Assembly (NCBI GenBank): GCA_040877445.1
Contig: JBBDNT010000227.1
Span: forward strand, 1 to 64,000
Reading direction: 5' to 3'
DNA length: 64,000 nt
Source of the DNA: JBBDNT01 sp040877445
GTDB lineage: Bacteria > Planctomycetota > Planctomycetia > Planctomycetales > Planctomycetaceae
Shown here: positions 25,619-33,834 of the stretch, piece after piece
How the letters are laid out: every line of letters starts with the position of its first letter
Numbering within the stretch: position 1 is the first letter of the stretch
The notes under the pieces: model-generated
What the model was told of the DNA's origin: nothing
The model's database searches: none
Seen by the model: only the letters and a program-made list of their open reading frames with translations
Program-made: the position numbers and the translations under genes

Positions 25619-26005
25619 TCAAGCACCCGGCAGCGCGCCGTCTCCGGCGAGTGGTTCGACGACGATCATTCGAATCGCCTTCGCGCGCACGAGGAAACGA
25701 CACCCATGTTCGTCTTCGAGAATCACCATCCCGCTCAATTCGTAGGGCAGATGAGATTTGATGCCTTCGCTGGTCGTGAAGCCGATGAATCGCACGCGGT
25801 CGAAAGTCTCGCCGCCGGCCATGTGGACTTTCGCCCAAGTGTCCTTCTTCAAGATTCCGCGGACGGCCATCGTCTCGGGGCGTGCACCGGCGGAATTGAT
25901 GCGGCTCAATACCGAAAAGAAAACGGCCAGCGCCATGATGCCCAGAACGATGCACAACACGGCCACGCCGACGGTGCTGAACATCTCGACGGCAAGTCGA
26001 GTCAT
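25619..26005 (-). CDS. Single-span membrane protein with small beta domain
   Basis: A protein of 128 residues. A membrane helix at about 7-34 is followed by a compact beta domain (GILKKDTWAKVHMAGGETFDRVRFIGFTT-like strands). The start ATG at 26005 is the first before the helix; the upstream open frame crosses a repeat. First gene of the six-gene minus-strand run. Unknown function. Confidence 0.6.
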   Translation of the reverse strand: MTRLAVEMFSTVGVAVLCIVLGIMALAVFFSVLSRINSAGARPETMAVRGILKKDTWAKVHMAGGETFDRVRFIGFTTSEGIKSHLPYELSGMVILEDEHGCRFLVRAKAIRMIVVEPLAGDGALPGA

Positions 26006-26042
26006 GCGGTTCCGCTCGCTATTTCGGAATGGCGGGGGCGAA

Positions 26043-26243
26043 CCAGATAGGGCCGGCTGTGCCGGCCGAAGTGGGGATGCAGTTATTTCGCGGGAACGGC
26101 GACGAAAGAGTTGGCGGCAGCAGGAGGTCGCTTCCGACGTCGACCGCCATTCTACCGGACGCAAGACGAGAAGGCCTCGCCCGCTTCGGGCCGAGCGGGC
26201 TGGCGGCCTCTTGGGCGATTCGGCCGGCACGGCCGGCCCTACG
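26043..26243. repeat. GGGCCGGCTGTGCCGGCC inverted repeat, copy 1
   Basis: The left end TAGGGCCGGCTGTGCCGGCC and the right end GGCCGGCACGGCCGGCCCTA are inverted, each itself palindromic, about 160 bases apart. A second, shorter copy is 26954-27044 and a solo unit lies at 8945-8963. Confidence 0.8.
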
Positions 26244-26450
26244 CTACTTCGAATCCTGAGAGGCCGGAGTGGCGGCCCCGGTCGGCTGGAGCGTTTCGTT
26301 CGGTCGCTTTTTTGGACTCACGAGCCGAGTACCCAGCCCGGCCTGACGCTTGCGGAGATCGGCGAAGATCGCTTTGACGTCATAGTCGAATGCGGCCGCA
26401 AGCTCTTCCCGCGTTCGATGGACTTCCGCCACGATGGGGTCTTCCCACAT
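26244..26450 (-). CDS. Small protein paired with a PIN toxin (MWEDPIV type)
   Basis: A protein of 68 residues beginning MWEDPIVAEVHRTREELAAA, then FDYDVKAIFADLRKRQ, a small helical family that I recall as often adjacent to PIN-domain genes. It starts four bases after the PIN gene stop, in the same operon, so it is a candidate antitoxin or regulator placed second. About 20 C-terminal residues (NETLQPTGAATPASQDSK) look repeat-derived and run into the GGCCGGC palindrome. Confidence 0.6.
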   Translation of the reverse strand: MWEDPIVAEVHRTREELAAAFDYDVKAIFADLRKRQAGLGTRLVSPKKRPNETLQPTGAATPASQDSK

Positions 26451-26454
26451 GACA

Positions 26455-26925
26455 TCATTCTCCCATGAGTTCTTCGGGCGTACAGATAATCGGCATCCGA
26501 TGGCCCAGTTTCTCACACACGACTGCTATTCTTCGCGTTATCTGGGCATTTGCCAAGTGCTTGCAATTCCAGGTCAGCAGATACTCGATGCCGTGAACGG
26601 CCGCCACCGCAACATGTGCGGCATCGCGAACGGCGTGCGGCGGCAGCATGCCAGCAGCCAGGATGGCCTCGGCCAACGCTTCGGCCTCCTCGGTGATTTC
26701 AAGCGCCGCAAAGCTGCCGGTGATTGCGAGTCGCTTTTGTACTTCGCCCGGATCGCCGACAGACGCCTCGTCGATGACGACTTGGGAGACCGAGCATTCG
26801 AACCCGCTGCGGCGATTCGCCCACCAATCCTGCGTCACCTGTTGATGCGCAGCGACAAGCAGGTCACGACTGGGACGAGCGACCAAGTAGCTGATGAACG
26901 ATGTTTCCAGGTACACGGATTCCAT
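26455..26925 (-). CDS. PIN-domain protein, VapC-like toxin
   Basis: A protein of 156 residues. The PIN fold is indicated by the opening YLETSFISYLVARPSRD, CSVSQVVIDEAS, a central DAAHVAVAAVHGIEYLLTWNCKHLANA and the closing ICTPEEL. The first acidic residue is Glu rather than Asp (YLETS), as in one VapC subgroup. PIN proteins are metal-dependent RNases. With the small downstream partner it makes a likely toxin-antitoxin-like pair, in the toxin-first order. Confidence 0.8.
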   Translation of the reverse strand: MESVYLETSFISYLVARPSRDLLVAAHQQVTQDWWANRRSGFECSVSQVVIDEASVGDPGEVQKRLAITGSFAALEITEEAEALAEAILAAGMLPPHAVRDAAHVAVAAVHGIEYLLTWNCKHLANAQITRRIAVVCEKLGHRMPIICTPEELMGE

Positions 26926-26953
26926 GGTCAGCGGGGATAGGGTTATTCAGTAG

Positions 26954-27044
26954 TCGTAGGGCCGGCTGTGCCGGCCGCGCCCTCCTATCGGATTGCCCGC
27001 GTTCTCGGCGATTCGGCCGACACAGCCGGCCGTACGTCACTGGT
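26954..27044. repeat. GGGCCGGCTGTGCCGGCC inverted repeat, copy 2
   Basis: GTAGGGCCGGCTGTGCCGGC and CGGCCGACACAGCCGGCC about 40 bases apart, between the PIN gene and the next minus-strand gene. Confidence 0.8.
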
Positions 27045-27052
27045 TCGGCGTC

Positions 27053-27481
27053 TTACCGACTGCGCCGGTCGATGTGCGGCTCCATTGCGAGGGCTTGAGC
27101 GAGTGCCTCGTCTGGCCCGAGCAAGTCTCCTGACTCTTCGTCGAAAAACATGCCATCCGCCAGTTGCAACAGCACCGAGCAAGCGACGGAACCACACACC
27201 AACTCTCGCATGTCGCTGTGGGTGACGCAATTGATCACATGCTCTCGGCCTTCCAACCCGTCCGGCGGATCGCCTCCGAAGTTGTCGGCCACTGGCCCGT
27301 AGAACCACTCGAAGCCGGATTGGTGGCCGCGATGGGTTGCGGGCAGATAACCGGTATGCGTGCGAAGGTCGCCGACATCCTCCAGGACGATGCCGACCTC
27401 GGCCCGATCCAGCGCGGCTTGCCACTGCGAAACCGTGGGCAGTTTGGCGTCACGCACGAAGAAGAAGGAATCAACGGACAT
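27053..27481 (-). CDS. Hypothetical protein
   Basis: A protein of 142 residues, acidic and soluble, starting MSVDSFFFVRDAKLPTVSQW, with an alpha/beta pattern and FEWFYGPVADNF in the middle and LLQLADGMFFDEESGDL near the end. GGAGGG upstream favours the ATG at 27481 over one ten codons earlier. No family or motif recognised; immunity-like proteins of polymorphic toxin systems have a similar size and composition, but this is only an impression. Confidence 0.6.
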   Translation of the reverse strand: MSVDSFFFVRDAKLPTVSQWQAALDRAEVGIVLEDVGDLRTHTGYLPATHRGHQSGFEWFYGPVADNFGGDPPDGLEGREHVINCVTHSDMRELVCGSVACSVLLQLADGMFFDEESGDLLGPDEALAQALAMEPHIDRRSR

Positions 27482-27546
27482 CGCGCCCTCCGCCGCCGAA
27501 CGGACCGCCATTTAGAGGCCGGCCGGGCGCTCGACCGTTTCACGAT

Positions 27547-27858
27547 TCACAAGGAGCGTTCCGCCCGGCCGGTCCGTCGTAGTGCTTGGTTATCCCGCAC
27601 CCGCTCTCGTTCGTCGAGTCCTCGCAGGAGTTTCTCTGTCCGGGTAAGTGCCTTCTCCGCGCGCCGAAGAAACACGTTCTTCACCCAGTCTTTGTGCGGC
27701 GGCACTTCCTTACCGTCTTTCAACTTGTGGTCGAATAGCGGCCGAAATTTGTGCCAGTCCGCGTGCTTGCCGCTCTCGAGGTACTCCTTGGCGCAGCGAA
27801 CCGCTTCCTCGAACGACTGGATGCGATCAAGTACGGCTTTGCGCTTCGCGTTCATCAT
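27547..27858 (-). CDS. Small conserved hypothetical protein with a repeat-derived tail
   Basis: A protein of 103 residues, basic. The body (KRKAVLDRIQSFEEAV, KEYLESGKHADWHKFRPLFD, PHKDWVKNVFLRRAEKAL) looks like a conserved family I cannot name. The last 15 residues (NQALRRTGRAERSL) appear to come from a dispersed repeat at 27535-27590. It follows two other small minus-strand genes. Confidence 0.55.
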   Translation of the reverse strand: MMNAKRKAVLDRIQSFEEAVRCAKEYLESGKHADWHKFRPLFDHKLKDGKEVPPHKDWVKNVFLRRAEKALTRTEKLLRGLDERERVRDNQALRRTGRAERSL

Positions 27859-28268
27859 TCCACGGCGACACCCGTGCGGGATAACGACCGGGTTCGCGGG
27901 TGGCCCCGACGCCGTTCAGGCGTCGGGGTCGCGCGGCGACAAGAGGGCGCGCACTCGACTCTCCTTTCACGGCGACCGCCGCCAGCCGGAGAGATCCCGC
28001 ACCAGCCGGTCGATGCATTCGACGAAGGAGACCGCAGTGTGATCCCTCTTGTCGCTTCGCGACCCGGACGCCGCAAGCAGCGTCCGGGCCACCCGCGTCC
28101 GCCGTGGATTGTCCATTCGGCCACTCCTCCACGATATCCGGCCGCCTCGGAATGTCAACACGACTTCCGCTCGGCCCGGCGGTGGAGTGGCTGGCGAGAT
28201 CGTGCGCCCCGCCGCGAAACCGCAAGCGGGTGGGCGCTCTCTCGACATCGCCGCGGCCGCGCGGGAAG
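27859..28268. repeat. Gene-free stretch with a 197-base MITE-like element
   Basis: Bases 27898-27947 and 28044-28094 are imperfect inverted arms of about 50 bases. The left arm holds the hairpin CCCCGACGCC/GGCGTCGGGG and ends GGCGACAAGAGGG; the right arm starts CCCTCTTGTCGC and holds CCGGACGC/GCGTCCGG. The interior is about 95 bases without a gene. An AAACCGCAAGCG copy is at 28217-28228. A related hairpin is inside moeA. Confidence 0.8.
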
Positions 28269-30266
28269 TCAGGCGGCGGCTTTCGTCGCCGCGGCGGTGG
28301 GTTGATCCGCGGCGACGTATTCCGCGACGATCTCGGCCAGGACGCGGGCCGATTCTTCGTCCCCGGCGTGCAGGGCTTCTCTCAAGCGGCCGATGTGCCG
28401 TTGCACCTGCGATTCCGGCGGGGCCGGGCAGCGGGCGCAGAAGATCCGCTCGTGCACGCGCTCGGGGTGCCCCTCGGCTTCGTAGAACAGTTCTTCGTAC
28501 AGCTTCTCGCCGGGGCGGAGACCGGTGAAGACGATGTCGATATCGTCGGGATACCGCGCCCCGGAAAGGGCGATCATGTCTTTCGCCAGGTCGACGATCT
28601 TCACGGGATCGCCCATCTCGAGGATCAGCACGTTTCCCGAACGGCCGATCGCCGCCGCCTGCAGCACGAGCTGCACCGCCTCGGGGATCGTCATGAAGAA
28701 CCGCACGATGTCGGGATGCGTGACGGTCACGGGACCTCCCGCGGCGATCTGCCGGCGGAACGTGGGGACGACGCTGCCGGTCGAGTTCAGCACGTTCCCG
28801 AACCGCACGGTGATGAACTTGGTGCGCGAGCGGGCGGAGGCGGCCTGCACGTATTTTTCGGCCACGAGCTTGGTCGAACCCATCACGTTCGCCGGCCGCA
28901 CCGCCTTGTCGGTCGAGATCAGCACGAACTGCTCGACTTCGAAGCGGTCGGCCAGGTCGACCAGCCGCTTCGTGCCGAAGACGTTGTTGAGGATCGCCTG
29001 CCGGGGGTTGTGCTCCATCAGGGGGACGTGCTTGTACGCCGCCGCCTGGAACATCAACTGCGGGCGGAAGCGTTCCATCACGCGGGTCATCGAGTCGCGG
29101 CAGGTGATGTCGCCGATGACGAAATGGAGTTCGACGTCGTCGTGCGGCCGGGCGCGAAGTTCGTTTTCGATTTCGAACACGCCGAGTTCGGATTGATCGA
29201 CGACGACGAGCGACTCGGGGCGGAGATCGAGAATCTGGCGGCAGAGTTCGGTCCCGATGCTGCCGGCCCCGCCGGTGACGACGACCCGCTTGCCGGTGAC
29301 GCAGGCGTTGAGCCGGGTCATGTCGAGTTGGGCGGGTTCGCGGCGGAGGAGGTCGGCGATGGTGACGTCGCGCATTCCGAGCTGGTAGCGGCCATGCACG
29401 AGTTCGTGAATCGCGGGGATGACGTGGGTCTTCAGTCCGGCGCGCTTGCAGTTGGCGAGCACGTCGCGGACGGTCTTGCCGGGAATCGTGCTGGGGATGA
29501 GGACGTGCGAGGCGGCGAGCTTTTGCTTGATCTTCGGCCAGCCCATCGCTTCGGGGAAGGCGCGGACGCCGCCGATGACCGAGAACTTCTCGCGGCAACG
29601 GTCGTCGATCAGCCCGACGACGCGGTATTCGGGGTGCGACGCCTTGATGGTGCGGAGGATGGCGATCGCTTCGCGGTCTGTGCCGTAGATCACCGCCCGC
29701 GGCTTGTGCCGATTGGTGAGCAGCGGATAGAGGTATTCGGTGTACAATCGCCGGGCGAGGCGCAATAGACCGATGGCGGGGATCGCCAGGGCGCAATCGA
29801 TGACGATGATCGAGCGGTGGACGCGGGGCCCGATTTCGAGCCCCCAGTTGAGGGTGAAGAACAGGATGGTGGCGACGACGGCCCCCGCGCCGACATGGAC
29901 GAGGTCGGAGAGCGACGCGTAGCGGAACGTCCGCCGCCATTCGCCCGTGAGGATCATCACCAGCAGTTTGGACGCCAGCAGCAGGGGGAGCGCCCCGTGG
30001 AAGCGGTTCAATTCGGCCGCGGTGAGGACGAACTCGAACTTCAGCAGGAAGGCCGCATAGAAGCAGGCGAAGTAGACGACGAGCGCGGCGGGAACGTACA
30101 GCCCCAGCCGCCGCGACATCCGGAGCGTACTGCGAAGGTTGGTCGCTTCGCCGACTCCATCGAGCGCGGGCGGGCCGAGCGAAGCACGAGGGAAAGGCGG
30201 AATGCCTTCGTCGGCGGAGGCCCCCGTTGGCTGTGTTCGAGGCGAGTTCTGTCCCGAGACGCTCAT
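28269..30266 (-). CDS. CapD/WbpM-type NDP-sugar 4,6-dehydratase/epimerase
   Basis: A protein of 665 residues. Four membrane helices lie at about 56-76, 90-108, 122-140 and 148-168. A first Rossmann-like domain follows, then the catalytic short-chain dehydrogenase domain from about residue 325: TGGAGSIG for NAD(P) binding, AAAYKHVPLME, and ISTDKAVRPANVMG with the TDK motif of the UDP-GlcNAc 4,6-dehydratase group. It makes nucleotide sugars for surface polysaccharide, capsule or O-antigen at the membrane. No other glycan genes flank it. The N-terminal 49 residues are low-complexity; an ATG at 30119 would remove them. Confidence 0.88.
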   Translation of the reverse strand: MSVSGQNSPRTQPTGASADEGIPPFPRASLGPPALDGVGEATNLRSTLRMSRRLGLYVPAALVVYFACFYAAFLLKFEFVLTAAELNRFHGALPLLLASKLLVMILTGEWRRTFRYASLSDLVHVGAGAVVATILFFTLNWGLEIGPRVHRSIIVIDCALAIPAIGLLRLARRLYTEYLYPLLTNRHKPRAVIYGTDREAIAILRTIKASHPEYRVVGLIDDRCREKFSVIGGVRAFPEAMGWPKIKQKLAASHVLIPSTIPGKTVRDVLANCKRAGLKTHVIPAIHELVHGRYQLGMRDVTIADLLRREPAQLDMTRLNACVTGKRVVVTGGAGSIGTELCRQILDLRPESLVVVDQSELGVFEIENELRARPHDDVELHFVIGDITCRDSMTRVMERFRPQLMFQAAAYKHVPLMEHNPRQAILNNVFGTKRLVDLADRFEVEQFVLISTDKAVRPANVMGSTKLVAEKYVQAASARSRTKFITVRFGNVLNSTGSVVPTFRRQIAAGGPVTVTHPDIVRFFMTIPEAVQLVLQAAAIGRSGNVLILEMGDPVKIVDLAKDMIALSGARYPDDIDIVFTGLRPGEKLYEELFYEAEGHPERVHERIFCARCPAPPESQVQRHIGRLREALHAGDEESARVLAEIVAEYVAADQPTAAATKAAA

Positions 30267-30364
30267 CCGAGTTCGATTCCGAAGGCTTCCGTGCCGGCGT
30301 CGCGAAACGCGGGCGGAATCTACCAGTGGCGCGAAACCCGGTCAATACCGGCCCCAGTGACGGT

Positions 30365-31210
30365 TCACAACTCCTTCCCGCAGTGCGGGCACCTGGCGAC
30401 TTCCTTTCGCCGGTGCATCTCTTCCACGAAGCCGGAGCCGAGGATGCCGGTGGGGATCGCGAAGAAGGCGATTCCGAGGATGGCGACCGCGGCCCCGCAA
30501 ATCTTCCCCGCCGCCGTCACCGGGTAGATGTCGCCGTAGCCCACCGTCGTCAGCGTCACGACCGACCACCACATCGTGCTGGGAATGTCGCTGAACACGT
30601 CGGGCTGCGCCTCGTTCTCGAAGGAGTACATCAGGCAGGCGGCCATCACCAGCAACAGGGCCAACAGCGCGGTCGTGACCACCAGTTCGTCGCGCCGCTT
30701 CCGCACCACGTCGCCGAGCAAGTTCAAGGCGCGGAAGTATCGTCCCAGCTTCGCCACGCGAAGAATCCGCAACAGCCGCAACGACCGCATGAACCGCAGG
30801 TCGATTCCCACGAACGGCAGATAGAACGGCAGCACCGCCAGCAGGTCGATGATCGCCATCGGCGTGAGCGCGTAGCGCACGCGGCCGCGCACGCCGCGAA
30901 ACCGCGGCACCACGCCGCACGCGGACATGCGGGCGACGTATTCGACCGTGAACACCGCGACCGAAACGGCCTCGAACGCGATGAAGAACGGTCCCCAGGC
31001 CGCGCGCAGCGGGCGGACGCTCTCGAGGACCACCGCCAGCACGTTGAGGAAGATCAGCGCGAGCATGGCGATATCGAACGCGCGGCTCAGCCGGTCGCCC
31101 GGCCGGGCGACTTCGACGATTTCCCAGACGCGGCGTCGCCAACCGCCGATGCCGGCCGGGTGGCTCTCGCCGGCCGCTTCGACTTCGCGGGAATCGCTGC
31201 CGTCCGTCAT
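30365..31210 (-). CDS. Voltage-gated potassium channel-like protein
   Basis: A protein of 281 residues with six membrane helices. S4 carries regularly spaced arginines (RFMRSLRLLRILRVAKLGR); the pore loop contains TLTTVGYGD, the potassium selectivity filter, between S5 and S6. A short C-terminal CPHCGKEL resembles half of a zinc ribbon. It would conduct K+ across the inner membrane. Its ATG overlaps the stop of a 29-codon frame just upstream. Confidence 0.9.
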   Translation of the reverse strand: MTDGSDSREVEAAGESHPAGIGGWRRRVWEIVEVARPGDRLSRAFDIAMLALIFLNVLAVVLESVRPLRAAWGPFFIAFEAVSVAVFTVEYVARMSACGVVPRFRGVRGRVRYALTPMAIIDLLAVLPFYLPFVGIDLRFMRSLRLLRILRVAKLGRYFRALNLLGDVVRKRRDELVVTTALLALLLVMAACLMYSFENEAQPDVFSDIPSTMWWSVVTLTTVGYGDIYPVTAAGKICGAAVAILGIAFFAIPTGILGSGFVEEMHRRKEVARCPHCGKEL

Positions 31211-31296
31211 TCGCCCGCCTCCACGTCCTCGGAGGAAAACAACCGCTTCAACGGAAAGTGCGACGGAAGGTACACGAACAGCGGGGCGACGGCCAT
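31207..31296 (-). CDS. Possible 29-residue upstream peptide coupled to the K+ channel
   Basis: A frame from ATG (31296) to a TGA that overlaps the channel gene start in ATGA. It encodes 29 residues starting MAVAPLFVYLPSHFPLKRLF and ending SEDVEAGE. The exact four-base overlap is typical of translational coupling, but the peptide resembles nothing I know and may be a remnant of a longer gene. Confidence 0.3.
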   Translation of the reverse strand: MAVAPLFVYLPSHFPLKRLFSSEDVEAGE

Positions 31297-31527
31297 GTCC
31301 AGGGTGAGATCACGGCGGCGGCGTCACGTTCCGCGGCTCCATTGCCCGATGCTTCATCGGATCGATTCCCGTTCTCGTGCCGCCGGCGATCTCACGCGAA
31401 GGCGAAAGTCGTCGGCCCTTGACGCTCGCGGGGAGACCGGGTCGAATGAAGCGGTCGAGCGCATGCTCTCGCATTCCGCGGGTCGCATGAAACGATTCCG
31501 GGGCCTCGTCAGCGGGATTCGCCAGTC

Positions 31528-31791
31528 ATGCCGCGCGTGTTTCTGCCGCCGAACCTGCGTCCGCTTGCGGACGGCCGGGAAAGCGTCGAGGTCGAGGGAC
31601 GGACGGTCCGCGAGGTGATCGCGAATCTCGACGCGACTTGTCCCGGCGTGCGCGAACGGTTGATGGCGGGAGACCAGCTCAAGCCGGGACTGGCGGTTTC
31701 CGTCGGCGGATCGGTGGCGTCGCTGGGGATTCGCGCGCCAGTGCCGGCGGATGCGGAAGTGCATTTTTTGCCGGCGATCGGCGGGGGGTAG
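31528..31791 (+). CDS. moaD: MoaD/ThiS-family sulfur carrier protein
   Basis: A protein of 87 residues with the ubiquitin-like beta-grasp pattern and a C-terminal Gly-Gly-Gly (FLPAIGGG), where the penultimate diglycine is thiocarboxylated. MoaD donates sulfur for molybdopterin dithiolene synthesis. moeA is about 7 kb away on the other strand, consistent with a working molybdenum cofactor pathway, although moaE is not in the window. ThiS or another sulfur carrier is possible. Confidence 0.75.
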   Translation: MPRVFLPPNLRPLADGRESVEVEGRTVREVIANLDATCPGVRERLMAGDQLKPGLAVSVGGSVASLGIRAPVPADAEVHFLPAIGGG

Positions 31792-31814
31792 GCGGCGGTG
31801 CGACAGCCGGCGCG

Positions 31815-31905
31815 AAACCGCAAGCGTCGGGCGGCCGCCTCTCCATCCTCCATCCTCCATCCTCCATCCTCCATCCTCCATCCTCTATCCTCTATCCTCG
31901 ACTCC
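31815..31905. repeat. AAACCGCAAGCG copy followed by a CCATCCT heptamer array
   Basis: The 12-mer at 31815-31826 is followed from 31840 by about eight tandem heptamers, CCATCCT changing to CTATCCT. The array reaches into the 3' end of the aldehyde dehydrogenase gene. Confidence 0.85.
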
Positions 31906-33432
31906 CACCTCGAACCGCACTCCCTGGGCGAGCGGCAAATCGCCTCCCCAGTTGATCGTGCAGGTCTGGCGGCGCATGTAGGCTTTCCATGAATCGGCGC
32001 CAGCCTCACGGCCACCGCCGGTCTCCTTCTCCCCGCCGAACGCGCCGCCGATCTCCGCCCCCGACGTGCCGATGTTGACGTTGGCGATGCCGCAGTCGCT
32101 CCCCGCGGGAGAGAGAAACCGCTCCGCCTCGCCGAGGCTGTCGGTGAAGATCGCAGACGACAATCCCTGCGCGACCGCGTTGTGCGCGAGGATCGCCTCT
32201 TCCAGTTCGCGGTAGGTCATCACGTACAGGATGGGTGCGAAGGTCTCTTCCGCGACGATCGGCATGTCGGGCCGGGCGCGGACGACCACCGGCTCGACGA
32301 AGTTCCCCGGCCGGTCGAGGCGGTTGCCGCCGCAGAGGATTTCGCCACCTTGCTGCCGGATCGTTTCGAGGGCCTGCATCATCCTTTCGACGGCCTTCTC
32401 GTTGATCAGCGGTCCCATCAGCACGCCGTCTTCCCACGGGTTGCCGATCGGAATGCTGCGGTAGGCGGTCACGAGTTTTTTCGTGAACTCGTCGGCGATC
32501 GACTCGTGCACGAACAGCCGCCGCAGCGTGGTGCAGCGTTGCCCGGCGGTTCCCGCGGCGGCGAACAGAACCGCCCGCAGCGCGAGGTCGCGGTCCGCCT
32601 TCTCGCTGAGGATCACGCCGTTGTTCCCGCCGAGTTCCAAGAGCGACCGCCCGAGCCGTTGGGCGACTTTCGCGCCGACGCTGCGGCCCATCGCGCAGCT
32701 TCCGGTCGCGGAGACGAGCGGAATCCGCGGGTCGTCCGCGATCCATTCCCCGGCCTCGTTCCCCGCGCCGATGCACAGGTTGAACACGCTCCCCTCGAAG
32801 CCCGCGACGCCGTGATCGGCCAGCACGCGATTCACGATGTTCTGCACCGCGATCGCCACCAGCGGCGTGTGCGGCGAGGGCTTCCAGATCATCGAGTCGC
32901 CGCAGACCGCCGCGACCGTCGCGTTCCACGCCCACACCGCAACCGGAAAGTTGAAGGCGGTGATGATGCCGACCGGTCCCAGCGGTTGCCACTGCTCGAA
33001 TATCCGATGCCGGGGCCGCTCGCTGGGCATCGTCAGGCCGTAGAGTTGCCGCGAGAGGCCGACGGAGAAATCGCACATGTCGATCATCTCTTGGACTTCG
33101 CCCTCTCCTTCGCTTTTGATCTTGCCGGCTTCGAGGGTGACGAGCAGGCCCAGATCGGCCTTGCATTCACGCAGCGCCAAGCCGATCCGCCGCACGATCT
33201 CGCCGCGCGCCGGGGCGGGAACCATTCGCCAATCGCGGAAGGCGAGTTCAGCCTGTTCGACGGCGCGATCGTAGTCGGCGCGGCCGGCGGTGCGCACGCG
33301 GGCGATCGTCTCGCCGGTCGCCGGGTTGAGCGACACGATCACCGGTCCGCCGGAGGCCTCGATCCACTCGCCGGCGTAAACGCCGCTGTTCTCCGCGGCC
33401 AGCCCGAGGCGATTCAGCACGTCGTCGAACAT
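31885..33432 (-). CDS. Aldehyde dehydrogenase, ALDH7 (aminoadipic semialdehyde) type
   Basis: A protein of 515 residues. The active site is complete: LLELGGNNGV with the general-base Glu (about 265) and GTAGQRCTTLRR with the nucleophilic Cys (about 299). The segments FNFPVAVWAWN and GGAFGGEKETGGGREAGADSW are characteristic of the ALDH7/antiquitin group, which oxidises alpha-aminoadipic semialdehyde (piperideine-6-carboxylate) in lysine catabolism. NAD+ dependence is assumed from the family. Its C-terminus overlaps the heptamer array. Confidence 0.9.
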   Translation of the reverse strand: MFDDVLNRLGLAAENSGVYAGEWIEASGGPVIVSLNPATGETIARVRTAGRADYDRAVEQAELAFRDWRMVPAPARGEIVRRIGLALRECKADLGLLVTLEAGKIKSEGEGEVQEMIDMCDFSVGLSRQLYGLTMPSERPRHRIFEQWQPLGPVGIITAFNFPVAVWAWNATVAAVCGDSMIWKPSPHTPLVAIAVQNIVNRVLADHGVAGFEGSVFNLCIGAGNEAGEWIADDPRIPLVSATGSCAMGRSVGAKVAQRLGRSLLELGGNNGVILSEKADRDLALRAVLFAAAGTAGQRCTTLRRLFVHESIADEFTKKLVTAYRSIPIGNPWEDGVLMGPLINEKAVERMMQALETIRQQGGEILCGGNRLDRPGNFVEPVVVRARPDMPIVAEETFAPILYVMTYRELEEAILAHNAVAQGLSSAIFTDSLGEAERFLSPAGSDCGIANVNIGTSGAEIGGAFGGEKETGGGREAGADSWKAYMRRQTCTINWGGDLPLAQGVRFEVGVEDRG

Positions 33433-33834
33433 GGTTGATTCCTCATCTCAATACGGATTGGACCGTCGGCTTCGACGGGTCGACTCGCAAAATCGGCTCG
33501 TCGCGGAGCGTCGCATACCTGCGCGGTCTTGTCCACCGCCCGGCAATGCCGACGCTGTCTCAACCAACGATTATCTCTCTCGGCTATCGTCTGCCGATCA
33601 GCACGAAAAACGGGGCAGAAAAATGAGGTGCAGCAACGATCGAGCAAGAAACGTTCCCTTCTCTCAGTTCATTTTTTGCTCTCTATTTTTCTGACCGTCG
33701 ATTCCGACGATGCGGGACGTCGCGCGGGAATGACGAAGGCGAAATCGTTGCCTTGCGTTGCGATCGCTTTGACTGGCGCGGAGTGCCACCTTATAGTCGA
33801 GTGCGACCGATCCATTCACGGAGAGACGCGCGCG
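33433..33834. other. 400-base gene-free stretch with an AT-rich inverted repeat
   Basis: The only structure seen is a pair of related inverted phrases, GGGGCAGAAAAATGAGG (33612-33628) and CATTTTTTGCTCTCTATTTT (33670-33689), an AT-rich island in otherwise GC-rich DNA. The right end holds the promoter of the Nramp-like gene. Confidence 0.5.
33769..33797 (+). promoter_or_regulatory. Sigma70-type promoter of the Nramp-like gene
   Basis: TTGACT (33769-33774), a 17-base spacer and TATAGT (33792-33797), 37 bases upstream of the ATG. Confidence 0.65.
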
